A DNA stretch of 64,000 bases from Allomyces macrogynus ATCC 38327. Its lineage: Eukaryota > Blastocladiomycota > Blastocladiomycetes > Blastocladiales > Blastocladiaceae. The notes beneath the pieces were generated by a model. The model was not told where the DNA came from and ran no database searches. It saw only the letters and a program-made list of their open reading frames with translations. Of this stretch, positions 22,928 to 31,082 are shown in pieces. The DNA is taken from the NCBI GenBank assembly GCA_000151295.1, contig GG745346.1:450111-514110 (forward strand), given 5' to 3'. The stretch's first letter is position 1. Every line of letters starts with the position of its first letter. A program made the translations under genes and the position numbers.

Positions 22928-23716
22928 TTACGAGTACTCATCCTCCTGCTGGTGCTGTTCTCGCATAATAAACGAGTGGAATGAATTGTTGTAACGATAC
23001 CTGACGCCTGGATTCTGCATGTTGATGTTCAGAGTCGCATGTGGTGTTGCGAAAATTTCGTTGCACACTGCCAGAAACTCTTCCCACGTGAACGGACCTC
23101 CACATGCATCATAAATGGTCCGCAGCTCGTTTTTGTTGTACGTCTCGAATAGCACATAATACGCCATGTTGTTGCGAGCAAGCGGCGAAATGGCCTTGAA
23201 CAGCTGCACTGACATAATCATGGAGCACTTTCGATGGCGGGACAGTGCAATGAAGCTGTTGAGGAAGCGCGAGCGGGCAAATTTGGTACCTGCAATGTCG
23301 TCCAGCACAATGAGAATGTTGTCAATGGTCCCAGGGTGCTTTGTAAAGTCGCGCTTCTCCGGGTCCTGGAGCATGGCGATTTCCTTTAATTTGGCCTCCA
23401 TTTCGTCTACCTCGTGAATGAAGCAGTCACGCGACACGGCGAGCAGCTCTGGGTTGTAGGGGGCTTTCGGGTCGTGTTTGAGGACAGGCGTTTCGGTAAG
23501 CTGCTGCCACTTTGGGTCAAGGTGCGAGGTGGGCGAAAAGACGTAGATTTTTGAGAAACAGTGCCGCCAACACTGCGGCGACAGAATCATGTTGAGGGCT
23601 GTTGTGGACTTGCCTGCCGCCTTTGGCCCCAACATACACACTGTGGCTGGTATCTTGGGGACCAGATAGGGACCCCCTCGATGGGCCTGGTTGTCAAGTG
23701 CTTTCACAGTGAACAT
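22928..23716 (-). CDS. A32/FtsK-HerA-type genome-packaging ATPase
   Basis: 262 residues, typical for PLV/virophage packaging ATPases, which translocate DNA into the capsid. Walker A is GPKAAGKST at residues 30-38; Walker B is NILIVLDD near 133-140, followed by a conserved-looking IAGTKFARS and ALSRHRKCSMIMSVQLF (sensor-like Gln). The start has the short lead before the P-loop usual for this family. Intact; 36 bp downstream of the broken capsid gene start in map order, same strand. High confidence in the family. Confidence 0.85.
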   Translation of the reverse strand: MFTVKALDNQAHRGGPYLVPKIPATVCMLGPKAAGKSTTALNMILSPQCWRHCFSKIYVFSPTSHLDPKWQQLTETPVLKHDPKAPYNPELLAVSRDCFIHEVDEMEAKLKEIAMLQDPEKRDFTKHPGTIDNILIVLDDIAGTKFARSRFLNSFIALSRHRKCSMIMSVQLFKAISPLARNNMAYYVLFETYNKNELRTIYDACGGPFTWEEFLAVCNEIFATPHATLNINMQNPGVRYRYNNSFHSFIMREQHQQEDEYS

Positions 23717-23737
23717 GGTTATACTTTACGCTGAAAA

Positions 23738-25387
23738 TTATTTGTCCTGGATGCCGCCAAAGCCTTGCGGGACGTAGTAGACCTTTGGCCCATAGGGTTT
23801 GATGACACGCGCCCCCACGTTTTGTGGAACGGTGAAAGGCGCACGTGGGTTCTTGCGGAAACGTGGAACGGTGGCAAAGTAGTTGTCGACTGTGCGCGGC
23901 TTGTCGTCCCATGGCATGCGTGGGGTCTTGTTGAGTGCGCTGGCAATTTGCTTGAGCGTGTCGTTCATCATCTTCTGCTCCTGAAGCCCTGGACCACCAT
24001 CTCCTTCACCGCCCCGGCTCCCACCATTGTCACCGATAGCTTGGGCTGTGTTCTGCGCCTGCTCGAGGATACCTGAGAGCTTGTTGATGGGGTTGCTGAC
24101 TGACCGGTTGAGGGCGTCAATGACACGGCCAGGGAGGGTTGACAGCTGCTCAGGGACTTGCTCGAGCGTTTGCTGCATTGCAGATTGTCCTTCTGCGAGT
24201 GATTCTGTGATGAGCCCAACCTTGTTGATTCGCGCCTTGTTGTCCATAATCTCGCGAATGTTTCCGGCGTTTTGAAGCGACATGTCAATTGCAAAGCGGT
24301 CAAGCTGCTCTTGGACATACTGGCTTGCAAGCTGGGCAGTGTTCCCGCCCTCTGCCTTGAGCTCCATCTCCAGGCCACTCAGGGCTTGCAGGAGTGCATC
24401 GTTGCGCTCACTGACATTGAGGAATGTGGCCTGGATGCCCTGGAACAGTGTGGCGAGTGCCGGTTCAATGCCCGGATATGTCTGGATGATGTTTTGGATA
24501 TTTTGGATGTTTTGCTGGTTGAGCGTGTTCTGAGTGAGGTTGTTCTGAGTGAGGTTGTTCTGGATGTTCTGCTGGTTTAAGGTGTTGTTCTGCTGTGCGA
24601 GCATGATGGCCTGATGGTTGCCACCCACGTCTGGATTCCAGTGTGCACCCACTGGGCCGGCTACACCATTGTTGTTTCGTGCGGTTGATACTGCTCGCTC
24701 ATAATCGTCCGGCACAGGCACAAGAGCAGTGGGCGGTTGCTCTGCCATTTGGCGAGCAAGGATGGGAGGGATATGCAAGGTGGGCACCATTTCCCCACTT
24801 GGACCTGGCGCACCTGGGATTTCCCGAGCTGGGACTGGGAGGAGAGAGCGGTTAGCAGGCACCATTTGCATATCTGGACGGGGCTCGTCCATGTCAATGT
24901 CAGGCTGTGCACGCCCACACGTCACCCGCATGTCATCTGGAGGGGGGTATTGCTCACCTGCATTGGGGTTTGCATCGTCTGGTTCGTCATCCTCATCGCT
25001 TGAAGAAATTTCAATGTACTGTCGCTGACGGTTGTCATCTGCGTTGTTGTCCACATCCATGTTGTCCTCGCCAAGTTCAGAGTCTTTGATTAACTCCTTC
25101 TTTTTTTCAATTTCGATGTCCGGAAGTTCTGACACCAATTTGTTGAGCGTTTTCATGTCTTCGTCACTCTGAAGTGGCCTGGGGCGTTTGTATTTTTTAA
25201 AGACCCGCATCAGGTCGCGCAGGAGCACACGCGTTGATTTATAGGTCCTCTTCTTTTTTTCATTAGGAAGCTCAATACCCTGCTCCTTGTAAGGCTTAAC
25301 GATATCACTGTTTTCCGCAAAGATTTTCCTGATAATAGCCCTGCGAGCCTCAGCTTCTGGCACTGTACCACCCCTTTTACGAGTCAT
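23738..25387 (-). CDS. 549-residue PLV protein, Gln/Asn-rich centre, unknown function
   Basis: Not recognised. The N-terminus is basic and helical (RRAIIRKIFAENSDIVKPYK). It is followed by an acidic Ser/Asp stretch (ISSSDEDDEPDD), a Pro-rich linker, a central Gln/Asn/Leu repeat (NQQNIQN, NNLTQ, NTLNQQNIQNIQN), long amphipathic helices and a C-terminus with PWDDKPRTVDNYFATVPRFR and PYGPKVYYVPQGFGG. Location between the packaging ATPase and the rest of the virion cluster suggests a structural or scaffold role. Large, helical, compositionally biased proteins often take this position in PLVs. No catalytic motif seen. Confidence 0.7.
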   Translation of the reverse strand: MTRKRGGTVPEAEARRAIIRKIFAENSDIVKPYKEQGIELPNEKKKRTYKSTRVLLRDLMRVFKKYKRPRPLQSDEDMKTLNKLVSELPDIEIEKKKELIKDSELGEDNMDVDNNADDNRQRQYIEISSSDEDDEPDDANPNAGEQYPPPDDMRVTCGRAQPDIDMDEPRPDMQMVPANRSLLPVPAREIPGAPGPSGEMVPTLHIPPILARQMAEQPPTALVPVPDDYERAVSTARNNNGVAGPVGAHWNPDVGGNHQAIMLAQQNNTLNQQNIQNNLTQNNLTQNTLNQQNIQNIQNIIQTYPGIEPALATLFQGIQATFLNVSERNDALLQALSGLEMELKAEGGNTAQLASQYVQEQLDRFAIDMSLQNAGNIREIMDNKARINKVGLITESLAEGQSAMQQTLEQVPEQLSTLPGRVIDALNRSVSNPINKLSGILEQAQNTAQAIGDNGGSRGGEGDGGPGLQEQKMMNDTLKQIASALNKTPRMPWDDKPRTVDNYFATVPRFRKNPRAPFTVPQNVGARVIKPYGPKVYYVPQGFGGIQDK

Positions 25388-25426
25388 GTTTGGATGAGAT
25401 GTTTAACAAGGACCGAGAAATTAAAT

Positions 25427-25705
25427 TCACGAAAGTCCAAGAAGCATGTTCAGCTGGGCCTTCTCCCGCTCCAATTCGCGGTTTTTCAGTTTCAGACGCA
25501 TTCGGTCACGGACTGCCGAGGCACGGTCCTGGTCTGTGGTGTCCTTGACGAACCGGTACCGGCGCAGCTTCTTTTGCTTCTCCTTCATGTAACGGTCAAT
25601 GTAGGCCTCCTTGGCCCCATCGTCGAGGTTGTAGAATGCCTTGGGCAGACCAAGGTACTCACCAACCTCGTCCAGCGTCTCAAACTGTTCTTCGAAGCTG
25701 TTCAT
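25427..25705 (-). CDS. 92-residue charged helical protein of the element
   Basis: First gene of the minus-strand cluster. Begins MNSFEEQFETLDEVGEYLGL and becomes a Lys/Arg/Glu-rich coil (KEKQKKLRRYRFVKD, LKLKNRELEREKAQLN). The ATG at 25705 is preferred over one at 25855, which would overlap the divergent fibre gene start. The 32 bp between the two divergent ATGs are AT-rich and must serve as a shared promoter. Function unknown. Confidence 0.6.
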   Translation of the reverse strand: MNSFEEQFETLDEVGEYLGLPKAFYNLDDGAKEAYIDRYMKEKQKKLRRYRFVKDTTDQDRASAVRDRMRLKLKNRELEREKAQLNMLLGLS

Positions 25706-25737
25706 TTTAATTTTGTGTCTAGAATATAATAATCCAC
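25706..25737. promoter_or_regulatory. Compact bidirectional promoter region of the element
   Basis: Only 32 bp separate the divergent starts at 25705 (-) and 25738 (+). The stretch is AT-rich and contains TATAATAAT on plus and AATTAAA-like sequence before the minus ATG. Confidence 0.45.
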
Positions 25738-27753
25738 ATGAGCACTCCACTAAACGTATTTGGGCTGATTGCAGACGACAGCTCGTATGCCACGGACGCT
25801 GAATTGGCCACGGCGATTGCCAATGTTGTGGCAGGCACAGCATCCACAGTGACATCTTCTCCCCTGACAGCCACTAATGGCGTCATGGGTCTGGCCTACG
25901 ACACGGCCACCTTTTCCGTGAACGCCAACAACCAGCTGTCGGTGAAAGATGGCGGTATTGCTGACGCCAAGCTGTCCACTGTGAATGGCTCACGGCTGAC
26001 TGACGGTTCAGTCACAAACGCAAAGGTCGTGTCGCTGGACACGGCCAAAATCACTTCAGGCGTGCTGCCTCTGAGTGTCCTCCCGAGCATCCCCTCATCG
26101 CAGGTCACGGGCACCTTTGGCGATGCGAGTGTCACTGGTCTGAGCGCCACCAAGCTCATCGGCCAGGTATCCAACGCGCAAATCTTGGGTCTTGACTCGA
26201 CGAAACTGACTGGGGCCATCCCGCTAGCCAATCTGCCGGACGTTAGCACCAAAGTGTCGTCTGTGAATGGGTCCATTGTGAGCGGAACACTATCGCAGTC
26301 CACGCTCGGGTTGGGCCAGCAGTTCACGTTTGGCAACATGACAGAGAGCACCACAATGTCCACGGGCGGCGTTGTCATTCAGGGGGGTCTGGGCGTGGCA
26401 AAGAGCGTCAACATTGGCGGCAATGCCACTGTCACAGGGAACCTTACAGCTGCCACGGCTGTCGCCGGCTCCCATGTGCCGACCCTCACACAGGTTCAGG
26501 GCTTGATTTCAGCAGGCACCGCGGGCTTTCTCACTCCATCGTCCGCCGTGGCACTGACTCTGACGACTGACAGTGTGTCCTCAGGGAGTGGTGCACTGAC
26601 CCTGGCCGGCGGGGCGGGCATTGCAAAGAATCTGTATGTGGGCGGCAATGTGGTTGCGACTGGGAATGTCAGCGGTGCAACGGCCACTGTGGGCACCCAC
26701 CTGACGCCCCTGTCGCAAGTCAACTCGCTGATTGCCACTGGGACCGCTGGAATGGTCGGTACGGCAAACCAAAACACCTTTACCAACACCACGGACAGCA
26801 CCAGTTCCTCGACTGGCGCTCTGGTCGTATCGGGTGGGGCTGGCGTTGGGAAGGCCTTGTGGGTGGGTGGCCAGATGCGCATCACTGATACCACTGCCAC
26901 GACCAGTGCAACGACGGGTGCGCTCGTTGTCTCTGGTGGCATTGGGGCCAACTGGGCGACCACCCGTGGGTTGTACCTCTACAACAGTGGGAATGCAGGC
27001 TTCGAAATGCGCTGCAACGATGGTGGGGGCAACAATGGCGTGTGCTACATTGACTTCACGTCACTGACAGGCACCAAGCTCATGAATTTGGCATTCAATC
27101 GCGCATATGGCTATGGTGAACTGAACACGGGGACTAGCAACAGTATCCAGGTGTGTGCTGGGGGGAACATGTCGATTGGAGCAGCTCCCAGTGGGACGTC
27201 ACGGCTGCAGGTAAACGGGACGGTTCAGTGCTCAGATGCCACGGCAAACAACCATGCAGCAACATGGGGCCAGGTGCAGGCGAGCATGCTTCCAACCCTT
27301 CGCTACGGCCAAATTCTGCTGAATTCGTCAGCGCCCATTGCATTCTCGTCCAGCTCCTTTGTCAAACTTGGCGGCACAAACATGCAAAACGCCATCATCA
27401 ACAGCTCGGTTCCAGCGGGTGCGTTTAACGCGTCTGGCACTGGCAGGTGTTTCACTGTGTCAACAAGCGGATGGTACATGGCGAGCACATTGTGCTGGTA
27501 CATGAGCAATCCGTCTGCTGAACACAATGCCTCGATTTACCTCTATGACTACACGAACAGCACAGCAGGGAATTTCCCCGGGTCGCTCAACCTGGTGAGT
27601 GTCCAGAACGTCAAATCTGGCACTACGTGGATGAGTGTGGCGTCACCAGTGTACCTTGACTCGACCCGCTCCTACTGCTTCACATGGATGAGTGACGTTG
27701 CTCTGTCAGCGGTTGGGGTGCACATCACGTTGAACCTCTTCCTATTGCGCTGA
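25738..27753 (+). CDS. Fibre/tail-spike-like protein with jelly-roll-like C-terminal head
   Basis: 671 residues, almost free of Cys, His and charged residues, rich in Ser, Thr, Gly, Val and Ala, as in trimeric beta-structured fibres. The middle carries repeated units of the form S-T-G-x-L-V-V-x-G-G-x-G-V-x-K (near residues 208-222, 282-295, 358-372 and 388-398), a pattern seen in phage and giant-virus tail-fibre proteins. The last ~130 residues (TVSTSGWYMASTLCWYMSN, IYLYDYTN, FTWMSDVALSAVGVHITLNL) look like a C1q/TNF-like beta head. Probable host-attachment spike. It overlaps the convergent integrase gene by 12 bp. Fibre call is by composition and repeats; receptor unknown. Confidence 0.7.
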   Translation: MSTPLNVFGLIADDSSYATDAELATAIANVVAGTASTVTSSPLTATNGVMGLAYDTATFSVNANNQLSVKDGGIADAKLSTVNGSRLTDGSVTNAKVVSLDTAKITSGVLPLSVLPSIPSSQVTGTFGDASVTGLSATKLIGQVSNAQILGLDSTKLTGAIPLANLPDVSTKVSSVNGSIVSGTLSQSTLGLGQQFTFGNMTESTTMSTGGVVIQGGLGVAKSVNIGGNATVTGNLTAATAVAGSHVPTLTQVQGLISAGTAGFLTPSSAVALTLTTDSVSSGSGALTLAGGAGIAKNLYVGGNVVATGNVSGATATVGTHLTPLSQVNSLIATGTAGMVGTANQNTFTNTTDSTSSSTGALVVSGGAGVGKALWVGGQMRITDTTATTSATTGALVVSGGIGANWATTRGLYLYNSGNAGFEMRCNDGGGNNGVCYIDFTSLTGTKLMNLAFNRAYGYGELNTGTSNSIQVCAGGNMSIGAAPSGTSRLQVNGTVQCSDATANNHAATWGQVQASMLPTLRYGQILLNSSAPIAFSSSSFVKLGGTNMQNAIINSSVPAGAFNASGTGRCFTVSTSGWYMASTLCWYMSNPSAEHNASIYLYDYTNSTAGNFPGSLNLVSVQNVKSGTTWMSVASPVYLDSTRSYCFTWMSDVALSAVGVHITLNLFLLR

Positions 27754-28983
27754 CCTGTTGCGAATACGCTCTGAGCGACGTGGCACGAATGGCTCTTCCT
27801 CTTCTGGCTCTGGGGCGGGCTCTGGAGCAACCACTGGTGCGGCTTCTGGTGCCTGCTTGTTGCGAAGACGCTCTGAGCGCCTCAGGACCTGCTCGGCCGG
27901 GACCATGACCACATTCGAAGTGTTCTTGACGCGCTGCACCGCTGGCCGCTTCTCGCGTTCATACACCTCGACCTTTTTGATGACCTGCAAATCGCTGGCA
28001 TTGTACCACCAGGGCATGTCTGAAATTTTATACGAAGGACTGCTGATGCCCGTGCCTTTTCGACGCTGAACAATGGTATGCACCGTGGCACTGTATGTGG
28101 GCATGTTCTTTTTCTCCAGCTGACTCTTGTATGGCAATCGGTAGCGCACAGTGGCACCGAGTGGCAGCAAATTGTCATTGAGCGGGTCGTCACTGCGCGT
28201 TCGTTTTGCTTTCAGTTCCTCGAAATACACCTTGGACTCTTCCTTGGGCATCTCGTGAGCCTCATTGGCCGACAGACCGCCAGTGCCTCTCCACGACAAA
28301 GAGTTCAGCGAGTCCTGGAAGCGAGGGATAGCCATGGGCCAGTCATTGTAGCCTTGCTGCAGATACATGTTGACATAACGCCACACCTGTTTATTCAGCG
28401 ACTCGACCATGCCCTGGCCCATGGGTACGTGGGGCTTGCCAAGCACACATCGAATGCTTGGGTCGCGTTTAATGGCAGCGAATTCACCGCCATTGTCCAT
28501 GTGGATGGTCGGGTTGTTGCCAAAGTGCTCATGCTTGGCGATTTTCTTGAATGCGAGGTACACCGTGCCCTGTGTCTTTTTCTTGAGTGGCTCAAGGAAC
28601 AGCTTGCAACTGGCCACGTCCACCACGTTCAAAATATAGCGAAAGCCCTTCCACATACGCTCTTCGCCCATGTCGATGAGGTCCAGCTGGTAGACGCGCG
28701 AAACAGAGGTGGCCTGGATGCGCCGAATGTCGCGTTTGGGAGGGGGCTGCTTGTTGCGCTGGTACAGTTCCTGTGTGTTCAGCCATTCCCGAACCTGGTT
28801 GCGGTAAATGTGGGGGAGAGTCGATGGGGCCTCACGCACAACTGCCTCGTACAGAGCATGGTACCCTGCGCCTGGAAACCGTTCATAATACAACCATTTC
28901 AAGAATAGCTCCTGGGGTCCGCTCAGCGGCTGGCAATTTGGGTCGTTGCTATGGTCTTGTTCCTTGGACTGCTTCTTGGCCAT
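27742..28983 (-). CDS. Retroviral-type (rve, DDE) integrase of the element
   Basis: 413 residues. The catalytic core shows YQLDLIDM (D101), TIHMDNGGEF (D163) and QGMVESLNK (E194), a DDE triad with about 30 residues between the last two. FLEPLKKKTQGTVYLAFKKI is typical of rve cores. The N-terminal ~90 residues are helical but I see no clear HHCC finger. The C-terminus has an SH3-like stretch and two near-identical basic boxes, RRSERLRNK and RRSERIRNR, around a Pro/Glu-rich linker, probably for DNA or chromatin contact. Such integrases insert Polintons and some PLVs. Frame intact, so integration activity is plausible. Confidence 0.87.
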   Translation of the reverse strand: MAKKQSKEQDHSNDPNCQPLSGPQELFLKWLYYERFPGAGYHALYEAVVREAPSTLPHIYRNQVREWLNTQELYQRNKQPPPKRDIRRIQATSVSRVYQLDLIDMGEERMWKGFRYILNVVDVASCKLFLEPLKKKTQGTVYLAFKKIAKHEHFGNNPTIHMDNGGEFAAIKRDPSIRCVLGKPHVPMGQGMVESLNKQVWRYVNMYLQQGYNDWPMAIPRFQDSLNSLSWRGTGGLSANEAHEMPKEESKVYFEELKAKRTRSDDPLNDNLLPLGATVRYRLPYKSQLEKKNMPTYSATVHTIVQRRKGTGISSPSYKISDMPWWYNASDLQVIKKVEVYEREKRPAVQRVKNTSNVVMVPAEQVLRRSERLRNKQAPEAAPVVAPEPAPEPEEEEPFVPRRSERIRNRSAQ

Positions 28984-29005
28984 CTTTACAGTAACTCAAC
29001 AAAAT

Positions 29006-30166
29006 CTATTCCGCGTCCGGGCGGTAGTAATGGTCCAGCACGGCCAGACTGTGCCCACGCGCAGAGAACCGGGCATTGAGCTCCTCATAGGTCATGGCGT
29101 TGTGCTTGTACAGGCCCAGGTCGTGGGTCACGTGAGCCTTGCGGAAATCGACAGTACTCGCGCCGTTCAGCTCCGGAATGCTCTGCAATGCCGTGCAGAT
29201 GAGTCTGGAATAGCGGTCAAAGCTCTTGTCCTTGTCCTCGTCCACCAAATCAGCGAAAACGAATTTCTGACCCGTTTTGGCACGCTCCTGGACGCTGACG
29301 GTGATGTGGCTGGCGAATGCCGGGTCGATGAGCACATTGATGCTGTACCCCTTGTCCTTGGCCTTGGCGCTCATAATCGGACCGCGCATCCAGAGGTGCT
29401 CACCCTCGACTTCGAGGTAGGGGTACTCCTCTGTCTTGTCACACGTCAGATACACTGGGTCGCACCGCAGGCCCACAGCAGCTGAAATGAAAATGGCCAG
29501 GAGACCGTCTGGCAATGGCTGGACGGGGACGGTTGCTGCAAAGGCTTTGCACTGGTCGAGGGACACCACCAGAGGCTTCTTTGCGTTGAGCACACTGGTC
29601 ATCTTGTCCTTGGTTTTGCGGCGTTCATGGCACTGGTGGTGGAGGTCCTCAATGTCCACGTTCGAGAAACGCTTTCCAGAGAGCTTGATGCTGTTCAAGG
29701 CAGCGGCCGTGTCCTTTAGCTGACGCACGTTCATCAGGTCGAACAGCTGTGACCATTCGGCGACAATGTCGAGCCCCTCGCTCCCTTTCATCTGCGACAC
29801 ATTGCCTTTGAACCACGTCAGCAAATTTTCACGGCGCTTCTTTGTGGCTTTTTCGCACGGTTTGTCGTTGGCATCATGGACGTACTCCTTGAGGAGCAGT
29901 TCGAAAACGAATTCCTCGAGTGGCTCGTGTTCCTGAATCACAATCTCTGATTCCAAATCGGCAACGGGCAGCTCGATGACTTCCTCGGGCTGGTCCTGAT
30001 TCTGGTCTTGGGGCAGTTCCTCGAGTGGTTCCTCGACTTTCACACCCATGGCTGTCTGGAATCGTTCGACGAATTGTGTCATGACTGTAACACCACGTTC
30101 AAGCTGGGCAATGCGGTTCAGCATGACAGCCTGACCCTCAAGAAGCTGCTGAAGAATCTGTTCCAT
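29006..30166 (-). CDS. Tyrosine recombinase of the element
   Basis: 386 residues. The C-terminal half has the tyrosine-recombinase signature: Arg I in AAVGLRCDPVYL (R234), a beta-hairpin Lys candidate (K269 or K272), Arg II in TVDFRKAHVTHDLGLY (R342), and the ARGHSLAVLDHYY ending with H372 and the nucleophile Y380 or Y381. The N-terminus is a short coiled coil followed by a Glu/Gln/Asp-rich linker, then a helical arm (NLLTWFKGNVSQM) suitable for core binding. PLVs usually carry either this or an rve integrase; this element has both. It could be the integrase proper, a resolvase of replication intermediates, or a telomere-resolvase-like enzyme. Confidence 0.75.
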   Translation of the reverse strand: MEQILQQLLEGQAVMLNRIAQLERGVTVMTQFVERFQTAMGVKVEEPLEELPQDQNQDQPEEVIELPVADLESEIVIQEHEPLEEFVFELLLKEYVHDANDKPCEKATKKRRENLLTWFKGNVSQMKGSEGLDIVAEWSQLFDLMNVRQLKDTAAALNSIKLSGKRFSNVDIEDLHHQCHERRKTKDKMTSVLNAKKPLVVSLDQCKAFAATVPVQPLPDGLLAIFISAAVGLRCDPVYLTCDKTEEYPYLEVEGEHLWMRGPIMSAKAKDKGYSINVLIDPAFASHITVSVQERAKTGQKFVFADLVDEDKDKSFDRYSRLICTALQSIPELNGASTVDFRKAHVTHDLGLYKHNAMTYEELNARFSARGHSLAVLDHYYRPDAE

Positions 30167-30179
30167 GTTTTTTGTTTAT

Positions 30180-30205
30180 CCTAGGACAACAAAAAAAATC
30201 CTAGG
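30180..30205. promoter_or_regulatory. Two CCTAGG motifs upstream of the tyrosine recombinase
   Basis: CCTAGG at 30180 and 30200, 14 bp from the recombinase ATG, in the 57-bp gap to the zinc-ribbon gene. The second reads CCTAGGTCC as in the terminal repeats. A possible site for autoregulation or recombination by one of the element's own enzymes. Confidence 0.5.
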
Positions 30206-30223
30206 TCCAAACGCGTTTGAGAA

Positions 30224-31030
30224 TTACTTACAAAGGAAGCAAGCGTTGTAGGTCGCCTTGATGATTTTGCCACAGCGACACTGTTTTGTGGGACCTGACG
30301 CCTGAATGTGGCAGTGATAGCAAATCTGGTGACCCTCCTTGAACACGAGCTTGGAGCATCCTTTTGTCGCGCAATGCTTTGCTTTTTGCATGCATGGCTG
30401 ACATGTGGCGTACTTGGTCGAATTTGGTTTTGAGCATTTGACACACGTTTTCACTGGAGGCATTAGAGAGTAGGCTGGCGGTGGACTCGGGATTCGCGTT
30501 TGAATCTGGACAGGCTTCTTGTCGAGTGGACATCCTTGTGTTTTTGGGTGGCGCTTTCCACAGGGCACACAGTCAAATGTCTTCCGGTTACGTTCTCTGA
30601 TTAATTTCTGGACTTCTTCACTCATGGCCTCGTCAATCCGTTCAATGCACTTTGTCCCAATGCCAATTCGCACCATGCCGTTTTCGACAATCCACAACTC
30701 TTGGACATGGACTCCACACAAACACGTCAGAAAACTACCATCAGGTGCTTCACGGTGTGAAGTGCGTTTGAAACCTTGCAGCAAGGTCCCGAGCTTTATT
30801 TTCAGCTCAACCTTTTCGACAGGCATATTCAACAAGGCAGACAGCCGTCTAACGAGCCGATTTGGTGATTTGAGCGGCTGTTGGTCTCCAGGGACAGCAC
30901 ACCAATAGCAAATCTCGGGTTTGTCGTGGTCTGCAAGGTAGATGTCGTTCATTTCTCTAATTCGTACCAATTTGTGAATTCCAGGACTTAATTTGCGATG
31001 CGGCTGGATTATCGATGCGTTCAAACGCAT
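30224..31030 (-). CDS. Multi-zinc-ribbon protein of the element
   Basis: 268 residues from the ATG at 31030; an ATG at 30952 would give 242. At least five Cys clusters are visible: CYWC near the N-terminus, CLCG, CVPCGKRHPKTQGC, CVKC...CQPC, CATKGC...CYHC and CRCG...CFLC at the very end. The C-terminal half looks like tandem treble-clef or zinc-ribbon modules. It is divergent from the polymerase-helicase gene across 52 bp, which hints at a role in replication or early transcription control. Family not recognised. Confidence 0.6.
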   Translation of the reverse strand: MRLNASIIQPHRKLSPGIHKLVRIREMNDIYLADHDKPEICYWCAVPGDQQPLKSPNRLVRRLSALLNMPVEKVELKIKLGTLLQGFKRTSHREAPDGSFLTCLCGVHVQELWIVENGMVRIGIGTKCIERIDEAMSEEVQKLIRERNRKTFDCVPCGKRHPKTQGCPLDKKPVQIQTRIPSPPPAYSLMPPVKTCVKCSKPNSTKYATCQPCMQKAKHCATKGCSKLVFKEGHQICYHCHIQASGPTKQCRCGKIIKATYNACFLCK

Positions 31031-31082
31031 TTAAGCAAGCGTTATTCCTCCTTTTTTTTTCCTCAGCAAAATATAAGAAACA

